DNA of 58,869 nt from Streptomyces turgidiscabies Car8 (GTDB lineage Bacteria > Actinomycetota > Actinomycetes > Streptomycetales > Streptomycetaceae). This document shows positions 8,392 through 34,180 of this stretch, one piece after another. The notes below the pieces were generated by a model that saw nothing but the letters and a program-made list of their open reading frames with translations, made no database searches and was not told the origin of the DNA. The DNA is taken from NCBI RefSeq assembly GCF_000331005.1, contig NZ_AEJB01000481.1, forward strand, positions 1-58,869, read 5' to 3'. Each line of letters starts with the position of its first letter. Within the stretch, counting starts at the first letter, position 1. The position numbers were made by a program, and so were the translations under genes.

Positions 8392-9129
8392 TCAGACGTG
8401 CCGCATCCAGACGTTGGGCTCCTCGTACACGCCCTCGTCGGCGTCGATGTCGACACGCAGCAGCCCAAGACCGTCCGGGACGACGTACTCACCCGACTCG
8501 GGAAGCGCGAGGCCGGTCCACTTCTCCCATTCGGCGACCGTGCCGGTCATCGTCTGGGAGACCGGGGCCGCCGCCAGGATCTCTGCGCCGAGGCGCTCAT
8601 GCGTACGGATCCACGGGTCGAGGGCCGACCCGTCGGCGCGGCGCCAGCGCATGAAGGTCTCGACGGGCGTCAGCGGGTAGCGCGCCTTGGTCGTCGGGCG
8701 GACGGGCGCGACGACTCGGACCAGCCCGGACTCCAGGGCGGCCCCGCGCAGCGCCATCAGCGTCTCGCCGGCCAGCCCACGCCCCGTCAGCGCAGGTGTG
8801 ACGACCGCCCCGCAGATCACCAGCGTGTCCGGTGCCACGCCCCGCTCGCGCCCTTCGACGGCTCGCACCAGCGAGTCCGTGTATCCGGACGGCAGGTCCT
8901 CGACCGATCCGTCCCAGCGGACCGGCACGCCCCAGCCCGCCGCCACCGGCACTTCACGCTCGTCCACCAGCGTGAGATTCCAGGTGGGGAACCACTCCCG
9001 GACCCGGCCGATGTACTCCGACACCAGCCGGTCGGCCGTGATGAACTCCGGGAAGCTCTCGCTGAAAAGCTCCTTCAGCTGCTCAACCGGCCAGGTGTGC
9101 GCGTCGGTTCGTTCGGTCCTCAAGGTCAT
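8392..9129 (-). CDS. GNAT N-acetyltransferase coupled to the siderophore importer operon
   Basis: A 245-residue protein with a GNAT core: TLVICGAVVTPALTGRGL followed by AGETLMALRGAALESG, the acetyl-CoA beta4-alpha3 region. Its ATG (9127-9129) overlaps the TGA of the importer ATPase gene as ATGA, so it is translated as the fourth gene of the permease-permease-ATPase operon. The substrate is unknown. Coupling to iron-regulated uptake suggests a role with the siderophore, such as acetylating a hydroxyornithine or an imported ligand, but nothing in the sequence proves this. Confidence 0.85.
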   Translation of the reverse strand: MTLRTERTDAHTWPVEQLKELFSESFPEFITADRLVSEYIGRVREWFPTWNLTLVDEREVPVAAGWGVPVRWDGSVEDLPSGYTDSLVRAVEGRERGVAPDTLVICGAVVTPALTGRGLAGETLMALRGAALESGLVRVVAPVRPTTKARYPLTPVETFMRWRRADGSALDPWIRTHERLGAEILAAAPVSQTMTGTVAEWEKWTGLALPESGEYVVPDGLGLLRVDIDADEGVYEEPNVWMRHV

Positions 9130-10022
9130 GATGCCGTCTTAGCACGTACGTCCTGGTGGTGGCGGCCCATGGGGATCACCATGGGGGTGTCGCTGACCGG
9201 GTCGAGGGTGATGCGGCACGTCAGGTCGAAGACGTCCTGCACGGTCTCCGCCGTGATGACCTCCGCCGGCGGACCCTCCGCGACGATCCGGCCGGACTTC
9301 ATGGCGACGATGTGATCGGCGTACCTGCAGGCCTGGTTGAGGTCGTGCAGGACCATCACGACGGTGCGGTTCTCGCGGCGGTTGAGGTCCGTGATCAGGT
9401 CCAGTACGTCGATCTGGTGGGCCAGGTCGAGATACGTCGTCGGTTCGTCGAGGAGGAGTACGGGGGTGCCCTGGGCGACCGCCATCGCGATCCACGCCCG
9501 CTGCCGCTGGCCGCCGGACAGTTCGTCCACCGGGCGGTCGGCGAGGTCGGTCATGTCGGTCGCGGCGAGCGCCTCGTGCACGGCCTGTTCGTCGGCCTTC
9601 GACCACTGACGCCACCATGTCTGGTGCGGTGACCGGCCCCGGTTGACGAGGTCGAGGACCGTCAACCCCTCGGGGGTGACCGGGCCTTGGGGCAGGATGC
9701 CCAGGCGCTGCGCCAACTCCCGCGTGGGGATCGACTGGAGGGTGCGGCCGTCCAGGTGGACGGTGCCCTCGCGGGGGGCGAGCAGCCGGGCCAGGGCACG
9801 CAACAGAGTCGACTTTCCACAGGCGTTGGCGCCGACGATGGCGGTGATCCGGCCCGGCGGCACGGCCAGGTCGAGGCCGTCCACGACCACCCGGTTGTCG
9901 TATGACAGCCGCAGTCCCGTCGCCCTCAGGTCCGGGTCCGCGGCCGGTTCCGTGGTGGTGGGCAGGGGATCGACCGGCATGGCGTCCTCGGTGGTCGTGG
10001 TGGCCTTGGGGTCCGTCGACAT
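9126..10022 (-). CDS. Ferric-siderophore ABC transporter ATP-binding protein (FecE/FepC-like)
   Basis: A 298-residue ATPase. An acidic Thr-rich leader of about 30 residues precedes a canonical ABC domain with Walker A GANACGKST, the Q-loop region LGILPQGP, signature LSGGQRQR, Walker B VLLLDEPT, and the D-loop and H-loop (MVLHDLNQA). The RSPHQTWWRQW insertion is typical of siderophore-uptake ATPases. It is encoded directly after the permease gene (stop at 10026) and before the coupled GNAT gene. It should energise the two-permease importer using the lipoprotein encoded at 637-1698. It is the CchE counterpart by position and family. Confidence 0.94.
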   Translation of the reverse strand: MSTDPKATTTTEDAMPVDPLPTTTEPAADPDLRATGLRLSYDNRVVVDGLDLAVPPGRITAIVGANACGKSTLLRALARLLAPREGTVHLDGRTLQSIPTRELAQRLGILPQGPVTPEGLTVLDLVNRGRSPHQTWWRQWSKADEQAVHEALAATDMTDLADRPVDELSGGQRQRAWIAMAVAQGTPVLLLDEPTTYLDLAHQIDVLDLITDLNRRENRTVVMVLHDLNQACRYADHIVAMKSGRIVAEGPPAEVITAETVQDVFDLTCRITLDPVSDTPMVIPMGRHHQDVRAKTAS

Positions 10023-10025
10023 GGG

Positions 10026-11126
10026 TCAGCCTCCTGAACCCGCGCGGTTGGCGCGGACGAGCAGCCAGAGAAGGACGGGCGCGCCGAGCACGCCGGTGAC
10101 GATTCCGACCGGCAGTTCCGTGCCGGAGATGACCGTACGGGCGATCAGGTCGCTGCCCAGGACCATCAGTGCCCCGGTCAGTCCCGAGGCGAGCGTGGGC
10201 GGCCAGGCGGTGCGTGCGAGGCGCTGGGCGATCTGCGGGGCGGCCAGCGCCACGAAGGCGACCGGTCCGGCGGCGGCGGTCGCGAAGGCGATCAGGCCCA
10301 CACCGGAGAGCAGGACGGCGAGGCGCACGGGCTGTACGCGGGTGCCGAGGCCGGTCGCCACGTCGTCACCGAGCTGCAGCGTGCGCAGCAGCCGGCCGAG
10401 CAGAAGTGCCGTCGGCAGCAGGACCGCCAGGGCGATCGCGAGCGGGCCGACCTGCGACCACGTACGGCCGTTGAGGTTGCCGACCAGCCAGCCCAGCGCT
10501 GCCTGCGCCTGGAACCGGCCGCCCCTGGCGACCAGGTAGTCGGTGGCGCTGGTACAGATCCAGGCGACGCCGATGCCGACGAGGATGATCCGGTAGCCGG
10601 TGGTGCCGCGCCGCCAGGCCAGTGCGTACACGACGAGAGCCGTGGTCAGCGCGCCGAGCAGACCGAGCGCCTGGGTGCCGAGACCGCCGTCCCAGCCCAG
10701 GACGATGCCGGCGACGACGAAGGTGCCCGCGCCCTGGGTGAGGCCGATCATGTCGGGGCTGGCCAGCGGATTGCGGGTCATGGTCTGGAACAGTCCGCCG
10801 GACACGCCGAACGCGACCCCGGCCAGCAGCCCCACCAGGGAGCGCGGCAGCCGCAGTTCCTGGACGACGAGCACGGTTCCGGGGTCGCCGGAGCCGGCCA
10901 ATGCGCGTACGACGTCGGTGAACGCGATCGGGTAGTCGCCGAGCGTCAGACTCCAGCAGAAGAGGAGGAACGTGCCCACGGCGAGCAGCGCGGCGACCGT
11001 CACCAGACGGGGCCGGAGGATCCCTGAGACCGGGAGGACGGCCAGCCGGTAGGTGCGCCGGGCGCGGAGGGAAGGGGGAGCGGGCGTCAACGTGGCCGTG
11101 TCAGCGGTGGACTCGGGGTTCGTCAT
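10026..11126 (-). CDS. Ferric-siderophore ABC transporter permease, FecD-like
   Basis: A 366-residue FecCD-family permease with about nine or ten hydrophobic segments. Family signatures are LRLPRSLVGLLAGVAFGVSG, QTMTRNPLASPDMIG, the ATPase-contact region LQLGDDVATGLG, and GPVAFVALAAPQIAQRLAR. The start is the ATG at 11126, two bases after the stop of the first permease gene and preceded by a GGAGG site. The frame is open much further upstream, but that is a high-GC artefact running antisense-like through the first permease. It forms a heterodimer with the product of the preceding gene. Confidence 0.94.
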   Translation of the reverse strand: MTNPESTADTATLTPAPPSLRARRTYRLAVLPVSGILRPRLVTVAALLAVGTFLLFCWSLTLGDYPIAFTDVVRALAGSGDPGTVLVVQELRLPRSLVGLLAGVAFGVSGGLFQTMTRNPLASPDMIGLTQGAGTFVVAGIVLGWDGGLGTQALGLLGALTTALVVYALAWRRGTTGYRIILVGIGVAWICTSATDYLVARGGRFQAQAALGWLVGNLNGRTWSQVGPLAIALAVLLPTALLLGRLLRTLQLGDDVATGLGTRVQPVRLAVLLSGVGLIAFATAAAGPVAFVALAAPQIAQRLARTAWPPTLASGLTGALMVLGSDLIARTVISGTELPVGIVTGVLGAPVLLWLLVRANRAGSGG

Positions 11127-11128
11127 CC

Positions 11129-12154
11129 TCACACCTCCGCCAGTTTCCGGCGCCGCACCAGGGCGATGAAGAAGGGCCCGCCGATGAAGGCGACGATCAC
11201 GCCGGCCTGGACCTCGACGGGTCTGGCGACCAGGCGGCCGATGATGTCGGCGGCGAGCAGCAGGCTCGGCGCGAGGACGGCGGACATCGGCAGCAGCCAC
11301 CGCTGGTCGGGGCCGATGCCCGCCAACTGGGCCAGTACGCGCGCGACATGGGGCACGACGAGTCCGATGAAGACGACCGGGCCGATGACCGCGACGGCGG
11401 CTCCGGTCAGCAGGGTGACGGCGGTGACGCCCTGGAGCCTGACCAGACCGAGCCGCCGGCCGAGGGAGGCCGCCACGTCGTCGCCCAGGGCCATGCTGTT
11501 GAGGGCGGGCGCACTGGCGAACGCCAGCAGCGCGCCCACGACGAGGAAGGGCAGGATCCTGAAAACGGTCTCGCCGTCCTGGTCGGCCATCGAACCGGCC
11601 GACCAGAAGCGGTAGCGGTTGAGTGCGTCGGCGTCGGTCAGGGCGATCGCGCTGGTCAGGGAGGACAGCAGGGAGGTCACCGCGATGCCGGAGAGTGCCA
11701 GTTTGACCGGGGTGAGCCCGGAGCGCCCGAGCCTGCCCAGGAGGTACACCAGGATGCTGGCCGCCATCGCACCCGCGAACGCGAACCACACGTATCCGTA
11801 GAACGACCCGATGCCGAGCACTCCGACAGCCAGCACGATCGCGAACGAGGCACCGGCGCTCACCCCGAGGATTCCGGGGTCCGCGAGCGGATTGCGCGTC
11901 AGTGCCTGCATCAGCGCGCCCGACAGCCCGAGCGCCGCTCCGGCCGACAGTCCGAGCGCCGTACGGGGTACCCGTGCCGACCAGATGACGTTGTCCACGA
12001 ACCGGCTGGGCGCGTCACCCAGCAGGGCTCGCACCACCTGATCGGGTGGAATGCTGGCCGCGCCCAGGGCTAGTGACGCAAGACACAGTCCGAGCAGGAC
12101 GGCCCCGAGTACTGCCACGAGAAGAACGGGGCGAACGCTTCTGCCCCGCGTCAC
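11129..12154 (-). CDS. Ferric-siderophore ABC transporter permease, FecC-like
   Basis: A 341-residue integral membrane permease of the FecCD/BtuC family. Motifs are RVPRTALGLSAGAALGLSG, QALTRNPLADPGILG, ALGDDVAASLGRRLG and GPVVFIGLVVPHVAR. It is the first gene of the leftward uptake operon (permease, permease, ATPase, GNAT). The iron box at 12181-12199 lies about 26 bases upstream of its ATG, so it is almost certainly iron-repressed. Confidence 0.94.
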   Translation of the reverse strand: MTRGRSVRPVLLVAVLGAVLLGLCLASLALGAASIPPDQVVRALLGDAPSRFVDNVIWSARVPRTALGLSAGAALGLSGALMQALTRNPLADPGILGVSAGASFAIVLAVGVLGIGSFYGYVWFAFAGAMAASILVYLLGRLGRSGLTPVKLALSGIAVTSLLSSLTSAIALTDADALNRYRFWSAGSMADQDGETVFRILPFLVVGALLAFASAPALNSMALGDDVAASLGRRLGLVRLQGVTAVTLLTGAAVAVIGPVVFIGLVVPHVARVLAQLAGIGPDQRWLLPMSAVLAPSLLLAADIIGRLVARPVEVQAGVIVAFIGGPFFIALVRRRKLAEV

Positions 12155-12180
12155 CGTGCGGTCTCCAACGGATAACTCCC

Positions 12181-12199
12181 TTAGGTTAGGCAGGCCTTA
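12181..12199 (-). promoter_or_regulatory. Iron box for the uptake operon
   Basis: TTAGGTTAGGCAGGCCTTA: the left half is a perfect iron-box half (TTAGGTTAGG) and the right half is degenerate. It is placed just upstream of the first permease ATG. Together with the box at 12245-12263 it forms a two-box divergent control region. Confidence 0.8.
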
Positions 12200-12244
12200 A
12201 TAGTAGGGGTGGGAAGCTGGTCTGTCGGGACTGGGGTCTTTTGG

Positions 12245-12263
12245 TTAGGTAATGCTTACCTTA
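12245..12263 (+). promoter_or_regulatory. Iron box for the NRPS operon
   Basis: TTAGGTAATGCTTACCTTA, a well-formed 19-bp iron box with symmetric AGGT/ACCT cores. It is 58 bases upstream of the chosen NRPS GTG start and 41 bases upstream of the alternative ATG, the expected place for DmdR repression of the NRPS-MbtH transcript. Confidence 0.85.
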
Positions 12264-12321
12264 GTATTGCGCCCGGTCCTCCGGCTGAGCCGGTCCGTAC
12301 ACCATGGAGGCACGGTCGCCT

Positions 12322-31086
<18,765 letters not shown>

Positions 31087-31157
31087 CCCGACCCCACTCG
31101 ACCACCCCGGCACCCATCCAAACCGGCACTCATCCACCCCGACCGAGGAGAACCCCC

Positions 31158-31385
31158 ATGAGCGGCAGCAGCACCAACCCCTTCGAGAACCCCGACGGCG
31201 TCTACTCCGTGCTCGTCAACGACGAGGGCCAGCACAGCCTGTGGCCCGACTTCGTCGACGTACCGGCCGGCTGGACCGTCGCCCACGGCCCCGCGCCCCG
31301 CCAGGAGTGCCTGGACCACATCGAGACCAACTGGACGGACATGCGGCCCAAGAGCCTCGCCGAGCGCATGGAGCGGAGCGGCTGA
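31158..31385 (+). CDS. mbtH: MbtH-like NRPS accessory protein
   Basis: A 75-residue MbtH-family protein, full length for the family. It has the invariant core NPFENPDGVYSVLVNDEGQ, then HSLWPDFVDVPAGW, and the closing NWTDMRPKSL. MbtH proteins bind adenylation domains and are needed for their folding or activity. It starts 71 bases after the NRPS stop with a GAGGAG ribosome site, so it is probably on the same iron-regulated transcript. It is the CchK counterpart. Confidence 0.97.
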   Translation: MSGSSTNPFENPDGVYSVLVNDEGQHSLWPDFVDVPAGWTVAHGPAPRQECLDHIETNWTDMRPKSLAERMERSG

Positions 31386-31460
31386 GTCCATGATCGGAAC
31401 TACCCGGTCGATCGGAACCGTCGGATCGGCGCAGGACCCGGAACGAGGAACTGACTCCCC

Positions 31461-33035
31461 ATGCTCACCACGCGACTGACCAACGCCCGCGTCCTCACCA
31501 TGGATCCCGGCCACCCCGTCGCCCACGACGTGGGCATCTGGCGGGGCCGGATCGTGGGCCTGGACGAGGCGGTGACCGGGCTGCCCGCGCAGCGGGTGAT
31601 CGACCTCCAGGGTGCGACCGTGCTGCCCGGCTTCATCGACAGCCATGTCCACCTGGCCTGGACGGGGTTCAAGGCGGCCACGCCCACGGTGGCGCCGTGC
31701 GTCCGGGTCGAGGACGTGCTCGCGGTCATCGCGGAGGCGGCGGCACAGGTGCCGCCGGGGGCCTGGGTCGACGTCGCGGGGTACGACCAGCGGGGCCTCG
31801 GCCGGCATCTGACCCTCGCCGAGCTGGACCGGGCCGCCGACGGGCGCAAGGTGCTCCTCATGCACGACTCCGGGCACGGCTGCGCGGTCAGTGGCCCGGT
31901 GCTGGAACTGCTGCCCGGCGTGGTCCCGCACGAGGGCGCCTTCCTCGCCGAGGGGGCCATGGGGGCGGCCCGTGCGCTTCGACTGCCGCACTCCCAGGAC
32001 GAGTTGGCGGAAGCGATCGGACGGGCCGCCCGGGCCTGCCTTGCCGAAGGCGTCACGGCGTGCGCCGAGGCGGGCATCGGCGGCGCCCTGCTCGGCAACA
32101 GCCCGGTCGAGCTGGGCGCCTACCAACTCGCCCGGGAACGCGGTCTGTTGCCGCTGCGGGTCCAGCTGATGGTGGCCGCCGACCGGCTGCACCCCGTCAC
32201 CGCCCACGAGGCCGACGGCATCCCGCGCGCCCTCGACCTCGGGCTGCGTACCGGCTTAGGCGACGACTGGCTGTCCGTCGGCGCGCTGAAGGTGTACACC
32301 GACGGCGGCATGATGGCCCGCACCGCCGCCCTCAGCAGCCCCTACCAAGGGCTGGACACCGCAGGGCAGTTGCAGGAGGCCCCGGAGTTCCTCAGGCAGA
32401 CGATCGTGGACGGGCATCTCGCGGGCTGGCAGCTCGCCGTGCACGCCATCGGTGACCGCGCCGCCGACGTCGCGCTGGACGCGCTGGAGGAGGCGCAGCG
32501 GCTGCGTCCCCGGCCGGACGCCCGGCACCGGATCGAGCACGCCGGACTGATCCGGCCCGACCAACTGCCCAGGATGGCGCGGCTCGGTGCGGCGGCTGTC
32601 GTACAGCCCAACTTCCTGCGGTACTTCGGCGACGACTACGCGTCGATCATGAGGGAAGAGCGGGCGCCCTGGTTGTACCGGGGGCGAGGGTTCCTGGAGC
32701 ACGGCATCCGGCTGGTGGGGAGTTCCGACCGGCCGGTGGCGGACGGGTCGCCGTTGCGGGCCGTGCAGTTCATGGTCGAACGGGCCTCGCTGTCGGGGCA
32801 GTTGATCGGGCCGGACGAGGGCGTCACCGTCGACGAGGCGCTGCGCGCGTACACCGTCGAAGGCGCCCACGCCTGCCACTGGGAGGACAGCGCGGGCAGT
32901 GTCGCGCCCGGCAAGCGGGCCGATCTGGTCGTGCTGGGAGACGACCCCCGGAGCGTCGACACGTCACGCATCGGGGACATCGAGGTCGTGGCGACACTCG
33001 TCGACGGCCGGGAGACCGAGGAGGGAAAGCTGTGA
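31461..33035 (+). CDS. YtcJ-like metal-dependent amidohydrolase
   Basis: A 524-residue amidohydrolase-3 family protein. It has the N-terminal beta-sandwich start (RLTNARVLTMDPGHPVAHD), the metal motif HVH (GFIDSHVHLAWTG), a mid-barrel Lys context (VGALKVYTDGGMMA), HAIGDRA, RIEHAGLI, and the late Asp in SSDRPV. It closes with the typical PGKRADLVVLGDDP segment. It lies 75 bases after mbtH on the same strand, and its TGA overlaps the next gene's GTG (GTGA). The substrate is unknown. The position behind mbtH suggests, but does not prove, a role in siderophore maturation, deformylation or hydrolysis. It has no signal peptide, so it acts in the cytoplasm. Confidence 0.88.
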   Translation: MLTTRLTNARVLTMDPGHPVAHDVGIWRGRIVGLDEAVTGLPAQRVIDLQGATVLPGFIDSHVHLAWTGFKAATPTVAPCVRVEDVLAVIAEAAAQVPPGAWVDVAGYDQRGLGRHLTLAELDRAADGRKVLLMHDSGHGCAVSGPVLELLPGVVPHEGAFLAEGAMGAARALRLPHSQDELAEAIGRAARACLAEGVTACAEAGIGGALLGNSPVELGAYQLARERGLLPLRVQLMVAADRLHPVTAHEADGIPRALDLGLRTGLGDDWLSVGALKVYTDGGMMARTAALSSPYQGLDTAGQLQEAPEFLRQTIVDGHLAGWQLAVHAIGDRAADVALDALEEAQRLRPRPDARHRIEHAGLIRPDQLPRMARLGAAAVVQPNFLRYFGDDYASIMREERAPWLYRGRGFLEHGIRLVGSSDRPVADGSPLRAVQFMVERASLSGQLIGPDEGVTVDEALRAYTVEGAHACHWEDSAGSVAPGKRADLVVLGDDPRSVDTSRIGDIEVVATLVDGRETEEGKL

Positions 33036-33268
33036 ACGCTCCGACGACGGACGCCATCGGCGAATACACCCCGCTCTGGCAGGACTCGCCCCACGCACCC
33101 CGGTGGGTCCTCTGGGACACAGCCGGAGACGTGCTGGTGTTCGACCGGGACGTCAACTGCCCCCTCTACATCGACGACGAGGCGATCCGGGGCGAGGTAC
33201 TGCGCCGGATGCGCGCGGCGGGCGTACCGGAGAGCGCGGAGTACCCGGGACGGCCTTGTTCGCGATAG
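33032..33268 (+). CDS. Small protein of unknown function coupled to the amidohydrolase
   Basis: A 78-residue soluble protein starting at the GTG at 33032, overlapping the amidohydrolase stop by four bases. It is rich in Trp and acidic residues (YTPLWQDSPHAPRWVLWD, VLVFDRDVNCPLYIDD), with a basic helix near the end (IRGEVLRRMRAAG). I do not recognise a family. The overlap implies co-translation with the amidohydrolase; a partner or regulatory subunit is possible. The next gene converges from the other side. Confidence 0.7.
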   Translation: MNAPTTDAIGEYTPLWQDSPHAPRWVLWDTAGDVLVFDRDVNCPLYIDDEAIRGEVLRRMRAAGVPESAEYPGRPCSR

Positions 33269-33314
33269 CCGCCCCGGGTAAGGGGGTTGAGGTGCCGCAC
33301 GCCACGCGACCGGC

Positions 33315-34100
33315 TCAGGAACGCATCAGCAGCTGGAAGTCGAAGGCGTAGCGCGACGCGCGGTAGATGTGCGTGCCGAACTCCACGGCCCGTCCGGTGT
33401 CGTCGTACGCCGTGCGCTGCATGGTGAGCAGGGCCGCACCCTCCGGCTCCTCCAGGCGTTTGGCCTCCGCCTCGGTGGCCGAGCGGGCGCCGACCGTCTG
33501 GCGGGCGCTGTGCAGGGTGATGCCCGCGTTCCGCATCATCCGGTACAGGCCCGTCGACTCCAGCCGGCCGGCGTCGAGTTCGAGGAGCCCCGAGGGCAGG
33601 TAGTTGCAGAGGAACGCCACCGGCTCGCCGTGCGTGCAGCGCAGCCGCTCCAGCACGACGACCTCGCTGCCCTCCTTCACCCCGAGGGCGGCGGCGACCT
33701 CGGCGGACGCCGGCTGCCGCTCGTCACGCAGGACCTGGGTGGTGGGCCCCTGTCCGGCGGCCTCCAGGTCGTCGTAGAGACTGCTCAGTTCGAGCGGGCG
33801 CTTGACCTGGCTGTGCACCACCTGCGTGCCGACGCCTCGCCGGCGTACCAGCAGGCCCTTGTCCACCAGGGACTGGATCGCCTGGCGGACCGTGGGCCTC
33901 GACAGGCCCAGGCGGACCGAGAGGTCGATCTCGTTGCCCAGAAGATTGCCCGGCGCCAGGACGCCGTGCTCGATCGCCGCCTCCAGCTGCTGAGCCAGCT
34001 GGTAGTAGAGCGGGACCGGGCTGGAGCGGTCCAGCGTGAAGTCCAGGGTGTCGAGCGGGGAGCCGGACACCGCACGGGCGCGATCACCGGGTGTCGCCAC
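33315..34100 (-). CDS. GntR/HutC-family transcriptional regulator
   Basis: A 261-residue regulator with an N-terminal winged helix-turn-helix (PLYYQLAQQLEAAIEHG, then LGLSRPTVRQAIQSLVDKG) and a C-terminal UTRA ligand domain (LERLRCTHGEPVAFLCNYLP; ALLTMQRTAYDDTGRAVEFG). The GTG at 34100 has GGGAGG seven bases upstream; the in-frame ATG at 34118 lies before that site. It is the last gene downstream of iolD, about 80 bases away, so it is the obvious candidate controller of the inositol operon and may bind the dyad at 39042-39111. Confidence 0.9.
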   Translation of the reverse strand: MATPGDRARAVSGSPLDTLDFTLDRSSPVPLYYQLAQQLEAAIEHGVLAPGNLLGNEIDLSVRLGLSRPTVRQAIQSLVDKGLLVRRRGVGTQVVHSQVKRPLELSSLYDDLEAAGQGPTTQVLRDERQPASAEVAAALGVKEGSEVVVLERLRCTHGEPVAFLCNYLPSGLLELDAGRLESTGLYRMMRNAGITLHSARQTVGARSATEAEAKRLEEPEGAALLTMQRTAYDDTGRAVEFGTHIYRASRYAFDFQLLMRS

Positions 34101-34180
34101 GGGGACACCTCCCTTCATTTGGTGACGGAGTGTCAGGAGTGGCTGGGGAAAACGAGGTTGGGCCGCCGCTGATCCGGGGG

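Noticed and set aside
11127..11789. Longer N-terminal extension of the second permease frame
   Set aside because: The extension overlaps the first permease gene in another frame, is Arg/Gly-rich without membrane segments, and the ATG at 11126 has a GGAGG site two bases after the upstream stop.
12155..12321. Riboswitch or attenuator in the uptake/NRPS divergent gap
   Set aside because: The gap is short and its only clear structure is the two iron boxes; I see no conserved aptamer-like pairing.
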